The notes under the pieces are model-generated. The model had not been told where the DNA came from. It made no database searches and worked only from the letters and a program-made list of their open reading frames with translations. A DNA stretch of 14,214 bases, taken from positions 1-14,214 of the forward strand of contig CAYUZN010000048.1 in assembly GCA_964449295.1 (NCBI GenBank), given 5' to 3'. This stretch comes from CANJJB01 sp964449295. GTDB taxonomy: Bacteria > Chlamydiota > Chlamydiia > Chlamydiales > Rhabdochlamydiaceae. The position numbers and the translations under genes were made by a program. Positions 6,800-14,214 of the stretch are shown here, in pieces (position 1 is the first letter of the stretch; the number at the start of each line of letters is the position of its first letter).

Positions 6800-9700
6800 T
6801 TAAACGGAAGTTTCAGACTGTGCCCATGATCGGAGTTTCTCTAAATAGAGATAGACAATGGGCGTCAGAAATAACGTTAGCAATTGAGAAAATAAAAGTC
6901 CTCCTACAATCACAAGACCCAGCGGAATTCTTCCTTGAGCTGTCATGCCACCAATTCCAAGAGCAATCGGAACTGCTCCCATAAGTGCTGAAAAGGTTGT
7001 CATGAGAATAGGGCGAAAGCGCGTCAAACAAGCGCTTGTAATTGCTGAGACAGCGTCTTGCCCTTTTGAAGTAGCCTCATTTGCAAAATCAATCATAATG
7101 ATACCGTTTTTCATGACAATGCCTAAGAGAAGAATTAGTCCTACAAAAGCATACAGAGATAAGGGATATCCAAATATAACAAGAGTGAGGAGCCCTCCTA
7201 AGGCAGCTGTAGGAAGAGTTGACATCACAGTGAGAGGATGGAAAAAGTTTTCATATAAGATTCCCAAAATGATGTAGATGAGGAAAAATGTCATGAGCAG
7301 TAAGAAGTTGAGATTTTTGAATGATTCTTTAAAAGTGCTTGCAGTTCCTAAAACATTCCCTGTCACATCGGGAGGTAAAACGTCTGTGGCAATTTGGTGG
7401 ATCTGATTAAGTGCTGTTTCTAAGGGCACATTGTCGAGATCAAAGAAGATATTCACACAAGGGAGACCGTTCATCCGGTTAATATTAAGAGGGCCTGCTA
7501 CTTGTTTGACATCTGTGACAGAGCTGAGTGGAATAAGATCTCCTGTCAGTGATTTGACATAGAGAAGAGATAACATCTGGGGATCTTTGTAAAATTTAGG
7601 TTCAACTTCTAAGATCACATAATACTGATTTTGAGGGGTGTTAATAGGAGAGATGTAGGTAGCTCCGTAGGCATAGGAAAGTGCTTGTTCGATAGCTTGA
7701 GCAGAGACATTGAGTACAGAGGCTTTATCTCGTAAAATATGTAACATGAGCTGTGGCTGCTGCAACTCTAAGTCTGTTGAGACTTGTTTAAAACCAGGAA
7801 GCGCTTTGATTTTTTTTAACATAGCCGTTGCAGCTGTGTAGAGAGTGTCTGTTTGTAAGCCTTGAAGGGAGTATTGGTAGGCTGTTTTTGTGGCTGTCGT
7901 TGCCACATCTAAATTGAGTAGAGGGATTGGTTTGAAGAAAAATTGTAGCCCCGGAATCGTCTCAAACTCATCTTTCATTTCTTGGATGATTTTATTGATA
8001 GAGGGACGCTCATGAAAGGGTTTTAGATTCACAAACAATAACCCTTTATTATCATCAGGAAATCCAGAGACGGAGCAGACATTGTCGATAGACGAACATC
8101 CTTGGAGAATCTTGTTGATCCGTTTTTGATAATCAATTGTTTGAAAGCTCGACGCCCCATCAACTGCTTGAGAAAAGACTTGAAAAGCGCCCATGTCTTC
8201 TTGTGGAAGGAAATCTGTAGGAAGGAATTTGAACAGGAAGATAGTTGCTGCTATACACATAACACCTACCCCAAGAGTGATTCGTGGGTGCATAAGTACT
8301 TTTCGCAAACTTTTTTCATAGAGAGATAAAAGCTTTTTGTTAAAGATATCGGAGATTTTTTCAACCCATGTTTTTTTTGCTAAGTGATTTGTGTCGATAA
8401 ATCGCGACGAGAGCATGGGTGTTAAAGAGAGTGAAACAAACCCTGAAATAAGCACTGCTACTAAAATCACAACAGCAAATTCATGGAAGACTTTTCCTAT
8501 AATTCCTCCCATAAAAAGAAGAGGGATGAAAACAGAGCTTAAAGAGAGGGTCATCGAAATAATAGTAAAGCCGATCTCTTTAGATCCATCAAGAGCTGCT
8601 TTTAGAGCTGTTTTTCCCATTTCGGCATGCCTGGCGATATTTTCCAAAACGACAATGGCATCATCGACAAGAAACCCAATGCATAGCGTGATGGCAAGAA
8701 GAGAGAGAATGTCAATAGTATAACCAATGATGGACATGACAATAAAAGTTCCAATGACGGAAATAGGAAGAGAGAGGGTAGGGATCAACGTGTTTTTAGC
8801 TTTCCCTAGGTAAAAAAAGATCACACCAACAACAAGGAGAAAAGCAATTAAAAGAGTGTACTGGACATCGATGATAGACTCTTCGATAAACACCGATTTA
8901 TCAAACACACGGTGGAAATGGATCGACCCAGGAAGTGCAGCCTTAAGTTGAGGCAACATCTTATTGATAGAGGCAATTACTTTCATTGAGTTAACACCTG
9001 CTTGTGTTTGAACCCCAAAAACAACCATATTTATATCTTGTCCTGGCGCAATAAAGCGTAAGTATTGTTTGTCATTGGATAAGCTATCGAGAGCATTTCC
9101 AATATCTTGAAGACGCACAATCGATCCATTGTCATTTTTGATGATGATCGACTTGTAAGAGTCTGCTTTATTCAATTGCCCATCGACATTGATCATAAAT
9201 TCAGTATGCGGTCCGTACAAAGTCCCTGTGGGAATATTGACGTTTTGAGATTTGAGACTAGAGGCGACATCATCAAGCCCAATTCCTTTAGCAGCCAATT
9301 TTAGAGGGTCAACTTGCACTCTCACAGCAAAAGGACTCCCGAATACCGTGATTTGTGCAACACCGTTGATCATATTGAGACGCTCTCCAATGAAAGAGTA
9401 GGCATAGTCGTAGAGTTGGTAAGAAGGCATCGTAGATGATGTGAGAGCAAACCAAATAATCGGAGTCTGAGAGGGATTCACTTTTTCATAGGTAGGCGCA
9501 TAGGGAAGGTCGGGAGGTAGATGAGGAGCTGCTTGGTTAATCGCTGCTTGCACATCTTGAGCTGCAGCATCAATCGATCTATCAAGTGCAAATTGCAAAA
9601 CAATCGATGCACTTCCTGAACTGCTTGTAGAAATCAAATTCTGAACGCCCCCAATTGTTAAAAAAGCTTGTTCAAGAGGTGTGACGACATTATTGGCAAC

Positions 9701-9874
9701 TGTTTCAGCGCTAGCACCTGGATATGTTGTTGAGACTGTAATTGCAGGGTATTCGACATCAGGAAGATCGCTGACAGGCAAGCTTTTATAAGAAAATATC
9801 CCGAAGAATAAAATAGCTGCCATGACAAGAGTTGTCATGATTGGACGTTCGATAAAAAGTCTTGAAATATTCAT
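6800..9874 (-). CDS. RND (HAE-1) multidrug efflux pump, MdtB/MdtC-like inner-membrane transporter
   Basis: A proton-driven inner-membrane exporter, the engine of a tripartite efflux system. Its 1024 residues are a full-length RND protein: first membrane helix at about 12-29 after MNISRLFIERP, first periplasmic pore/docking loop (30-335) with LPVSDLPDVEYP and the VNIPTGTLYGP motif (212-222), then TM2-6. TM4 has the proton-relay pair Asp404-Asp405 (GFLVDDAIVVLENIARH). A second periplasmic loop (about 555-855) and a last helix set with the relay Lys near 922 (LLGIVMKNGIIMIDFA) follow. All charged relay residues are present, so it should be active. The LVDDAIVVLENIARH stretch, TAYQYSLQG, the NTPQNQYYVILEVEP region and FLTPIVYLYLEKLR resemble MdtB/MdtC more than AcrB. 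Only one RND subunit is present, so probably a homotrimer. The start overlaps the stop of the fusion protein gene (ATGA), implying translational coupling. No GC-rich terminator is seen after the stop, so some read-through into the porin gene is possible. Substrates are unknown. Confidence 0.95.
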   Translation of the reverse strand: MNISRLFIERPIMTTLVMAAILFFGIFSYKSLPVSDLPDVEYPAITVSTTYPGASAETVANNVVTPLEQAFLTIGGVQNLISTSSSGSASIVLQFALDRSIDAAAQDVQAAINQAAPHLPPDLPYAPTYEKVNPSQTPIIWFALTSSTMPSYQLYDYAYSFIGERLNMINGVAQITVFGSPFAVRVQVDPLKLAAKGIGLDDVASSLKSQNVNIPTGTLYGPHTEFMINVDGQLNKADSYKSIIIKNDNGSIVRLQDIGNALDSLSNDKQYLRFIAPGQDINMVVFGVQTQAGVNSMKVIASINKMLPQLKAALPGSIHFHRVFDKSVFIEESIIDVQYTLLIAFLLVVGVIFFYLGKAKNTLIPTLSLPISVIGTFIVMSIIGYTIDILSLLAITLCIGFLVDDAIVVLENIARHAEMGKTALKAALDGSKEIGFTIISMTLSLSSVFIPLLFMGGIIGKVFHEFAVVILVAVLISGFVSLSLTPMLSSRFIDTNHLAKKTWVEKISDIFNKKLLSLYEKSLRKVLMHPRITLGVGVMCIAATIFLFKFLPTDFLPQEDMGAFQVFSQAVDGASSFQTIDYQKRINKILQGCSSIDNVCSVSGFPDDNKGLLFVNLKPFHERPSINKIIQEMKDEFETIPGLQFFFKPIPLLNLDVATTATKTAYQYSLQGLQTDTLYTAATAMLKKIKALPGFKQVSTDLELQQPQLMLHILRDKASVLNVSAQAIEQALSYAYGATYISPINTPQNQYYVILEVEPKFYKDPQMLSLLYVKSLTGDLIPLSSVTDVKQVAGPLNINRMNGLPCVNIFFDLDNVPLETALNQIHQIATDVLPPDVTGNVLGTASTFKESFKNLNFLLLMTFFLIYIILGILYENFFHPLTVMSTLPTAALGGLLTLVIFGYPLSLYAFVGLILLLGIVMKNGIIMIDFANEATSKGQDAVSAITSACLTRFRPILMTTFSALMGAVPIALGIGGMTAQGRIPLGLVIVGGLLFSQLLTLFLTPIVYLYLEKLRSWAQSETSV

Positions 9875-10941
9875 GGATTATTTTTAATAGTTACAGCATC
9901 TCCAGGGGAGAGATTAATTTGCCCCTCTAAAATGACGATTTCTCCTGGGGAAATTCCTTTTTCGATAAGTGTTGAGCCACCCTCTTTTTGCCCTGGTATC
10001 ACAAATCTAAGCTCAGCTGTTTTATGAGCAGTGAGCACATAGACATAAGGTCCTTCTTCTCCTAATAGTACTGCTTGAGAAGGAATGACCGTGGCTCGTT
10101 TTTTTATTTCGAGGATCACTTTTGTGTCTACAAATTCTCCTGGCCACAGACGTTTATCAGTATTGGGAAATACAGCTTCTAAAAGAATCATTCCCGTCTG
10201 TGTATTGACAGCATTATCGATCAAAGAGAGTGTCCCTTCAATGGGCATCCCTTGCAGGTAGGCAATCACTTTAAGAGGATTTTCATCATTAGCGAGTTTA
10301 ATTCGGGCTAAATCTTTTTCAGGTGCTGTGAATTGGACTTTGATGGGTCTTATTTGTTTGAGAGTCATAAGGGGACTGTCCCCTCCCACGGGAATGTAGT
10401 TGCCGACTTTAATGAGCAGTTTACTTGTGATGCCCGTGATAGGAGCCGTGATTGTGCAGTAATCGAGATTGATTCTGGCTGTTTCAATATCAGCGTAATT
10501 TTGTTTGATCATAGCCTCAGTTGTATAGACATTGGTGATATATTGATCATAATCTAGTTGCGACACATAGCCCTCTTTAATCAGAAGAGAGTACCTAGCT
10601 ACCGTTTCTTTAGCTTGTCTAAGAGTTGCCAAATTATAGCCAAGTTCAGCTTCTGTCTTAGCAAGAGCTGCTCTATAAGGCCTATCATCAATGGTTAAGA
10701 GAAGATCCCCCGCTTTAACCTCTTGCCCTTCGGTGAAATACTGCCCCATGATAAGTCCTGCCACCTGTGCTTTAATTTCAACAGACTCATAGGCTTCAAC
10801 ATGTCCCACATAATCAAAATAGATAGGAACATCTTGAGAGGTAGCTTTTCCAATTGTGACATAAGGTGCCAGCTTAGTTGGTGGCTGTTTTTTCGAACAT
10901 CCCACAGCCAGTAGAAGCAGCAACAATCCTAGTAGTCTCAT
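9871..10941 (-). CDS. RND efflux membrane-fusion protein (MdtA/AcrA-like lipoprotein)
   Basis: The periplasmic adaptor joining the RND pump to the outer-membrane channel. Residues 1-15 are a lipoprotein signal peptide (MRLLGLLLLLLAVGC) with Cys15 as lipid-anchor site (AVGC lipobox), as in AcrA. The 356-residue protein then shows the family order: beta-barrel strand with VTIGKATSQDVPIYFDYVGHVE, the first half of the lipoyl domain (VEIKAQVAGLIMGQYFTEGQ, 54-73, and VKAGDLLLTID), the alpha-helical hairpin (about 88-155), the second lipoyl half (LDYCTITAPITGITSKLLI, 158-176), the barrel domain, and the membrane-proximal domain (VIPSQAVLLGEEGPYVYVL). The ATG overlaps the stop of the outer-membrane factor gene and its own TGA overlaps the RND start, both as ATGA. 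No ribosome site is visible at either junction, so expression is probably by coupled reinitiation. Confidence 0.95.
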   Translation of the reverse strand: MRLLGLLLLLLAVGCSKKQPPTKLAPYVTIGKATSQDVPIYFDYVGHVEAYESVEIKAQVAGLIMGQYFTEGQEVKAGDLLLTIDDRPYRAALAKTEAELGYNLATLRQAKETVARYSLLIKEGYVSQLDYDQYITNVYTTEAMIKQNYADIETARINLDYCTITAPITGITSKLLIKVGNYIPVGGDSPLMTLKQIRPIKVQFTAPEKDLARIKLANDENPLKVIAYLQGMPIEGTLSLIDNAVNTQTGMILLEAVFPNTDKRLWPGEFVDTKVILEIKKRATVIPSQAVLLGEEGPYVYVLTAHKTAELRFVIPGQKEGGSTLIEKGISPGEIVILEGQINLSPGDAVTIKNNP

Positions 10942-12350
10942 AAATTTTTACCATCAGGAGGTTGTAAAGAGCCAGCTGCATAGCTTAAGTTGATGAGAGC
11001 TGTGAACCACTCATTGTGAGCGCTTGCGCACCCAGCTCTTGCATCGGCCAGTGAGCTTTGAGCCGACATCACTTCTAGAATATTGCCCGTGCCAGCTTTG
11101 TAAAGAGCGAGTGCCACTTGGTATTGCTCTTCTGAGACTTTGAGCAACTCATCGGAAAATTTCAACGTTTCAAACGTTTGCTGAACAGCACTGTGAGATG
11201 TTGTGATATCTTTAACAATTTGCAATTGAGTTTGAACAAGATCAGCCTCTGCCTTTTCTTTTTTAGCTTGAGCCGCTCTCAAAGAGTTAAGAGTTGCAAA
11301 TCCTGAAAAAATAGGAAAATTCAATGAAAATGTCGTTGTAAAATCATAACGATCACTTCCAATTTTTGAGTAAGATGTTTCCCCAAAGTTTAAATTGTAA
11401 GTCACCGTTGGAAAAAATTGTTGCCTGACTGCTACAATATTGGCCTCTTCCGATTTAAGGCGTGATTCAGCAGCTAAAAGATCCGCTCTTTTCATTAAAG
11501 CGCTATTTAGCAAATCATCTGCGGTAGCCAGCATCTCATTGATAGGAGGCACTTCTGGCATATCTCTAATCGGAACTTGTTGATTGGCTTTAATGCCCAT
11601 ATCGGTCAGCAAAGTTGAACGAGAGACAAGAAGCGTTTGATGTTGTGTGACAAGCTGAATTTGCGATTGAATGAGCTTGGTTTTAGCTTGCAGAAGATCG
11701 GAGAGATTTTTGATCCCCGCATCAAATCCCACTTGAGCTGCTGTATAACTTGTCTGAGCTGTTTTTAAATCTTGCTCATACGCTTTTAATAATTCTTGCT
11801 GATAGATATAACTATAATAATCTGCTGAGACTTGCTGAATAACCGTTTGAATTTGACGATTATGGATGTAACCTGCGTTATACAGAAGTTCTTTGGCCGT
11901 CTCTGCAGTTGCTCTTGCTTGTCCAAAATCAAGCAGTGTGTAGGATAGCTGCAATTGTGGTCCCCACTGGCTGAAATAATACTTCTCTGCAACCGTACCG
12001 CCATAGCCATCTGCCGCTGTTAAAACGTTTCTAAATCTCGACCACGCATAAGTACTTGTAAGCGTAGGAAAATCACCACTTTGAGATTGCCCATATTGTG
12101 CAGCAGCCACTCTTGCCTCTGCCCATGTCAGTCTAGTTTCTGGATTATTTCGCAGAGCAATATCGACAATTTCAGCCAGTGATAAAGGCCCAGAATCTTC
12201 TTCTAACCCATCGATCTTTTCCTTGTCTTTTCCTCCCGGCTTCCAGATCTGATTCTGCTTTTGCGGTGCATAAGAAAAAGGACTCAGAGCTGCTCTATTG
12301 GAAAAGCAGGAACACAAGAAAAGTGGGAGAAGAAAAATTGTACCCCTCAT
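10938..12350 (-). CDS. TolC-family outer-membrane efflux lipoprotein (OMF, OprM/NodT type)
   Basis: The outer-membrane exit duct of the tripartite pump. Residues 1-15 form a short signal peptide MRGTIFLLPLFLCSC; Cys15 (LCSC) is the likely lipidation site, as in OprM-type channels. Two outer-membrane-efflux repeats follow: the first from about 55 (PLSLAEIVDIALRNNPETRL) through LLDFGQARATAETAKELLYN to the ADYYSY helix, the second from about 270 (DLLNSALMKRADLLAAESRL) with NFPIFSGFATLNSLRAAQAKK. The pattern L-x-F/I-x-G-x-A before a long helix and the KAGTGNILEVMSAQSSLADAR motif are typical. At 470 residues it is full length. It is the first gene of the operon, ahead of the fusion protein and pump. 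The start ATG 12350 has no ribosome site, but the predicted transcription start is within a few bases, so translation is probably leaderless. Confidence 0.93.
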   Translation of the reverse strand: MRGTIFLLPLFLCSCFSNRAALSPFSYAPQKQNQIWKPGGKDKEKIDGLEEDSGPLSLAEIVDIALRNNPETRLTWAEARVAAAQYGQSQSGDFPTLTSTYAWSRFRNVLTAADGYGGTVAEKYYFSQWGPQLQLSYTLLDFGQARATAETAKELLYNAGYIHNRQIQTVIQQVSADYYSYIYQQELLKAYEQDLKTAQTSYTAAQVGFDAGIKNLSDLLQAKTKLIQSQIQLVTQHQTLLVSRSTLLTDMGIKANQQVPIRDMPEVPPINEMLATADDLLNSALMKRADLLAAESRLKSEEANIVAVRQQFFPTVTYNLNFGETSYSKIGSDRYDFTTTFSLNFPIFSGFATLNSLRAAQAKKEKAEADLVQTQLQIVKDITTSHSAVQQTFETLKFSDELLKVSEEQYQVALALYKAGTGNILEVMSAQSSLADARAGCASAHNEWFTALINLSYAAGSLQPPDGKNL

Positions 12351-12351
12351 A

Positions 12352-12371
12352 TAAGCGCACTATAGCGCTTA
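12352..12371. promoter_or_regulatory. Palindromic operator candidate at the efflux operon promoter
   Basis: A perfect inverted repeat TAAGCGC (12352-12358), 6-base spacer ACTATA, GCGCTTA (12365-12371). It begins 2 bases upstream of the outer-membrane-factor ATG. The spacer read on the minus strand is TATAGT, the -10 box of the operon promoter. A dimeric repressor (for example TetR- or MarR-like) bound here would block RNA polymerase. No regulator gene lies in the window, so the protein is unknown. As RNA it would be only partly transcribed. Confidence 0.6.
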
Positions 12372-12386
12372 CAGCTTTTTAGTCAA
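12359..12386 (-). promoter_or_regulatory. Promoter of the tripartite efflux operon
   Basis: On the minus strand TTGACT (plus 12381-12386) is followed after 16 bases by TATAGT (plus 12359-12364); five of six bases match the sigma-70 consensus in each box. The expected transcription start, 6-9 bases after the -10, falls at or just before the A of ATG 12350, predicting a leaderless or nearly leaderless mRNA. This agrees with the missing ribosome site. Confidence 0.65.
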
Positions 12387-12434
12387 AATATCTTTATCAT
12401 ATTAATTTTTGTCTGCTAAGTCATAATCTTTTGT

Positions 12435-12463
12435 TAGGCAAGAGAAGTTCAATCAGTTATAAT
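12435..12463 (+). promoter_or_regulatory. Promoter of the divergent right-edge gene
   Basis: TAGGCA (12435-12440, four of six consensus bases), 17-base spacer, TATAAT (12458-12463). The -10 is 27 bases before ATG 12491, leaving a short leader with the ribosome site. It is back to back with the efflux promoter about 50 bases away. Confidence 0.55.
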
Positions 12464-12490
12464 CGCTGCAAATAAATAGGGAGCTTTTGT

Positions 12491-14214
12491 ATGGATAAAG
12501 TTGGTAAGACAGAGCCTGTTGCTTCGATATCAAATTTTCTGGATACGAACAGCCTACAAACCAAAGTTGATGCAGTTGCAAGAGAAGCTTTTTCCCAATC
12601 GATTTCTCCAATTGCATCTAGGGGAGACTTTTCACAACAAGAGGCTTGGATGACCGTGGCTATACAGAAGGTAGCTGAGTTTTTAAGAAAAAATAACCCT
12701 CATAACGAATTTTCAAGCCCTCTTCTATGGTTTATGTTGATCTACATGTTATCTTATTTTGAAACAGAGATCAAAAAACAAGAAATTTGGGAAAAATTAG
12801 GACTTTCTATGCCTCCTAAAGAATTAGATATGGCTAGGTTTTTAGGAAAAATTCAAACTCCTTCCCTTAAGATGAAACTCATTTTGGCGTTAAGCGAGAC
12901 TAGACAATCGCTTTATGATCGAGCAAAAAGTTTAAATCCATGGAGTCATGTATTAATAGGAACTCCTAGCAATTTGTTATCGCAGATTCACACTATTTTG
13001 CAAGAAGCACAGTTGCCTTTAGGTATAGTTGAGGGTATCTCTGACTGTTCATTGTTCACAGCTCTTTCAATAGATGGGCAGTGGACCCATCATTTTAATA
13101 CGGAAGAAACAGAGTTGTTTAATGGGGAACCTGCTGTTTTTCTAAAAATGACAGTGACTCCTCCTTTAAAAGATGAAAGCTTTTATTTTCAACATGGCAT
13201 TTATCAAGAAGGCTCAATAGTTAAAAAATCTTTTGGTGAAAAATACTTGGTGGTTTTTTCACAGCAACCCTTAGATTCTGATTTTGACAAGCAAGTCAAA
13301 TGGGAAAATCCTCTTGATGATAGAGTTCGAAATGGACAGATTGAAAGATGTGTGTCAGCCACATTAGAAGTTCCCAAGCTAACATTAAAAGGGGGTAGAG
13401 ATAGCCAAGAGATCTCATCATTATTACAACAGCTTTCTATTGAAGAGCTAGGTCGAGAGATTCCTTTGGGTCTAGGTCAAGAATTTATTGAATTTAAGAT
13501 GGATCGAGAAGGGGTTAAAGTGTTGTATACGCTTGAGCAACACTCAGGAAAAGGGATAGATGATGCAATTTTTCATAGAGTGATACGTTTTGATCAGACA
13601 TTTTACTTAACTATAGTAGATAATAATAACGTAGTCATAGCGCAGCAGTATGTTGATGGATCAAAAGGACTTGAAAAAGCAGAAAGCAGTCAAAAGCTCA
13701 AACAATGGCTTCAAGATGTTTTCCCAGAAGATGTTAAGACATTTCTACCCGTATTTCAACACTATGGGATTGAGCAAGTTGATAGTAGGAGTTGTGTTCA
13801 GTTTCCTACATTACAATTAGATCAATGGATTTCTTTATCTGATCTAGAGACTAATCTTAAGACTATAAAGAGAGCGGCTCTTCCTGATCAAAAAGACATA
13901 AGGCAGGCTCTTTTAGAAAATAGTTTAAGATTTTTTTACAATCTCCATGCAGCTGCTTTTCCTCTCACCGATCGATTATCTGAAATGGTCATACATGTTC
14001 CTCTAAAATTAGAAAATTTAGATACTGACATTAAGACAATTTTAGAAACCCAAAATCCAGATTTAGTGAAGAATGGTGAGTTGTTAAAGGGGTTTATTAC
14101 TCTTTGTCAACATTATGGTCTATATCCCGACGTAAATAGAAAAGCTTTTTATTTCCAAGGCCTAGCAAATTGTTTTTTTGATTTTCCAGGTTATTCATAT
14201 GAAGAAAGCTATGA
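12491..14214 (+). CDS. Large soluble protein of unknown function, cut by right edge
   Basis: Open from ATG 12491 to the window end, 574 codons, C-terminus missing. AGGGAG (12478-12483) lies 7 bases before the ATG, and a good promoter precedes it, so the start is firm. The N-terminus (MDKVGKTEPVASISNFLDTN) is polar, with no signal peptide. One hydrophobic patch at about 79-91 (LLWFMLIYMLSYF) looks like a buried or amphipathic helix rather than a clear membrane span. The rest mixes predicted helices and strands with no motif I recognise: no P-loop, protease, kinase or repeat signature. Paired phrases FQHYGIEQVD (about 424) and CQHYGLYPDV (about 544) hint at a weak internal duplication. It is divergent from the efflux operon. 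A secreted or cytosolic lineage-specific protein is possible; no function is assigned. Confidence 0.8.
   Translation, partial: MDKVGKTEPVASISNFLDTNSLQTKVDAVAREAFSQSISPIASRGDFSQQEAWMTVAIQKVAEFLRKNNPHNEFSSPLLWFMLIYMLSYFETEIKKQEIWEKLGLSMPPKELDMARFLGKIQTPSLKMKLILALSETRQSLYDRAKSLNPWSHVLIGTPSNLLSQIHTILQEAQLPLGIVEGISDCSLFTALSIDGQWTHHFNTEETELFNGEPAVFLKMTVTPPLKDESFYFQHGIYQEGSIVKKSFGEKYLVVFSQQPLDSDFDKQVKWENPLDDRVRNGQIERCVSATLEVPKLTLKGGRDSQEISSLLQQLSIEELGREIPLGLGQEFIEFKMDREGVKVLYTLEQHSGKGIDDAIFHRVIRFDQTFYLTIVDNNNVVIAQQYVDGSKGLEKAESSQKLKQWLQDVFPEDVKTFLPVFQHYGIEQVDSRSCVQFPTLQLDQWISLSDLETNLKTIKRAALPDQKDIRQALLENSLRFFYNLHAAAFPLTDRLSEMVIHVPLKLENLDTDIKTILETQNPDLVKNGELLKGFITLCQHYGLYPDVNRKAFYFQGLANCFFDFPGYSYEESY

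Noticed and set aside
12179..12382. 67-codon plus-strand frame overlapping the start of the outer-membrane factor gene and its promoter
   Set aside because: It is antisense to a clear lipoprotein signal peptide and to the promoter/operator, with no ribosome site and no recognisable protein feature.

Overview
The window is AT-rich DNA that looks like an obligate intracellular bacterium, most probably an environmental member of the Chlamydiae (Simkania/Parachlamydia-like). This is an inference. It rests on a Lpg1974/MOMP-like porin, a tRNA gene without an encoded CCA end, long membrane or soluble proteins of no recognisable family, and XerD-type recombinase and RND pump sequences typical of Gram-negative bacteria. 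A Legionella- or Coxiella-like gammaproteobacterium is the main alternative. No phage, insertion sequence, CRISPR array or rRNA is visible.

Layout. Bases 1-1065 hold three minus-strand genes: a membrane-anchored coiled-coil protein cut by the left edge (TTG start at 698), a tRNA-Leu(CAG) at 765-848, and a 57-residue protein at 892-1065. From 1207 to 5557 four genes lie on the plus strand: a short, LID-less adenylate kinase, a 601-residue multi-spanning membrane protein, XerD, and a small outer-membrane beta-barrel protein. A large imperfect fold-back repeat (3736-3916) sits between the 601-residue gene and xerD and runs into the xerD start codon. At 5573-5592 a GC-rich hairpin separates the barrel gene from a convergent MOMP-like porin gene (5611-6711, minus).

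Bases 6800-12350 (minus) are a tightly coupled tripartite efflux operon transcribed in the order outer-membrane factor, membrane-fusion protein, RND pump, with ATGA overlaps at both junctions. Together these would form a continuous channel from inner membrane/periplasm to the outside. The operon has a good promoter (TTGACT-16-TATAGT) whose -10 box is exactly the spacer of a perfect 7+7 palindrome, a strong candidate repressor operator, and its transcript is predicted to be leaderless or nearly so. A divergent promoter in the same 140-base intergenic region serves a large unrecognised plus-strand gene that runs off the right edge (12491 to end).

The window is mostly ordinary chromosome. The items most worth a second look are the fold-back at xerD, the operator/promoter of the pump operon, the LID-less adenylate kinase, and the unrecognised proteins at 1-698, 1926-3731 and 12491-14214.
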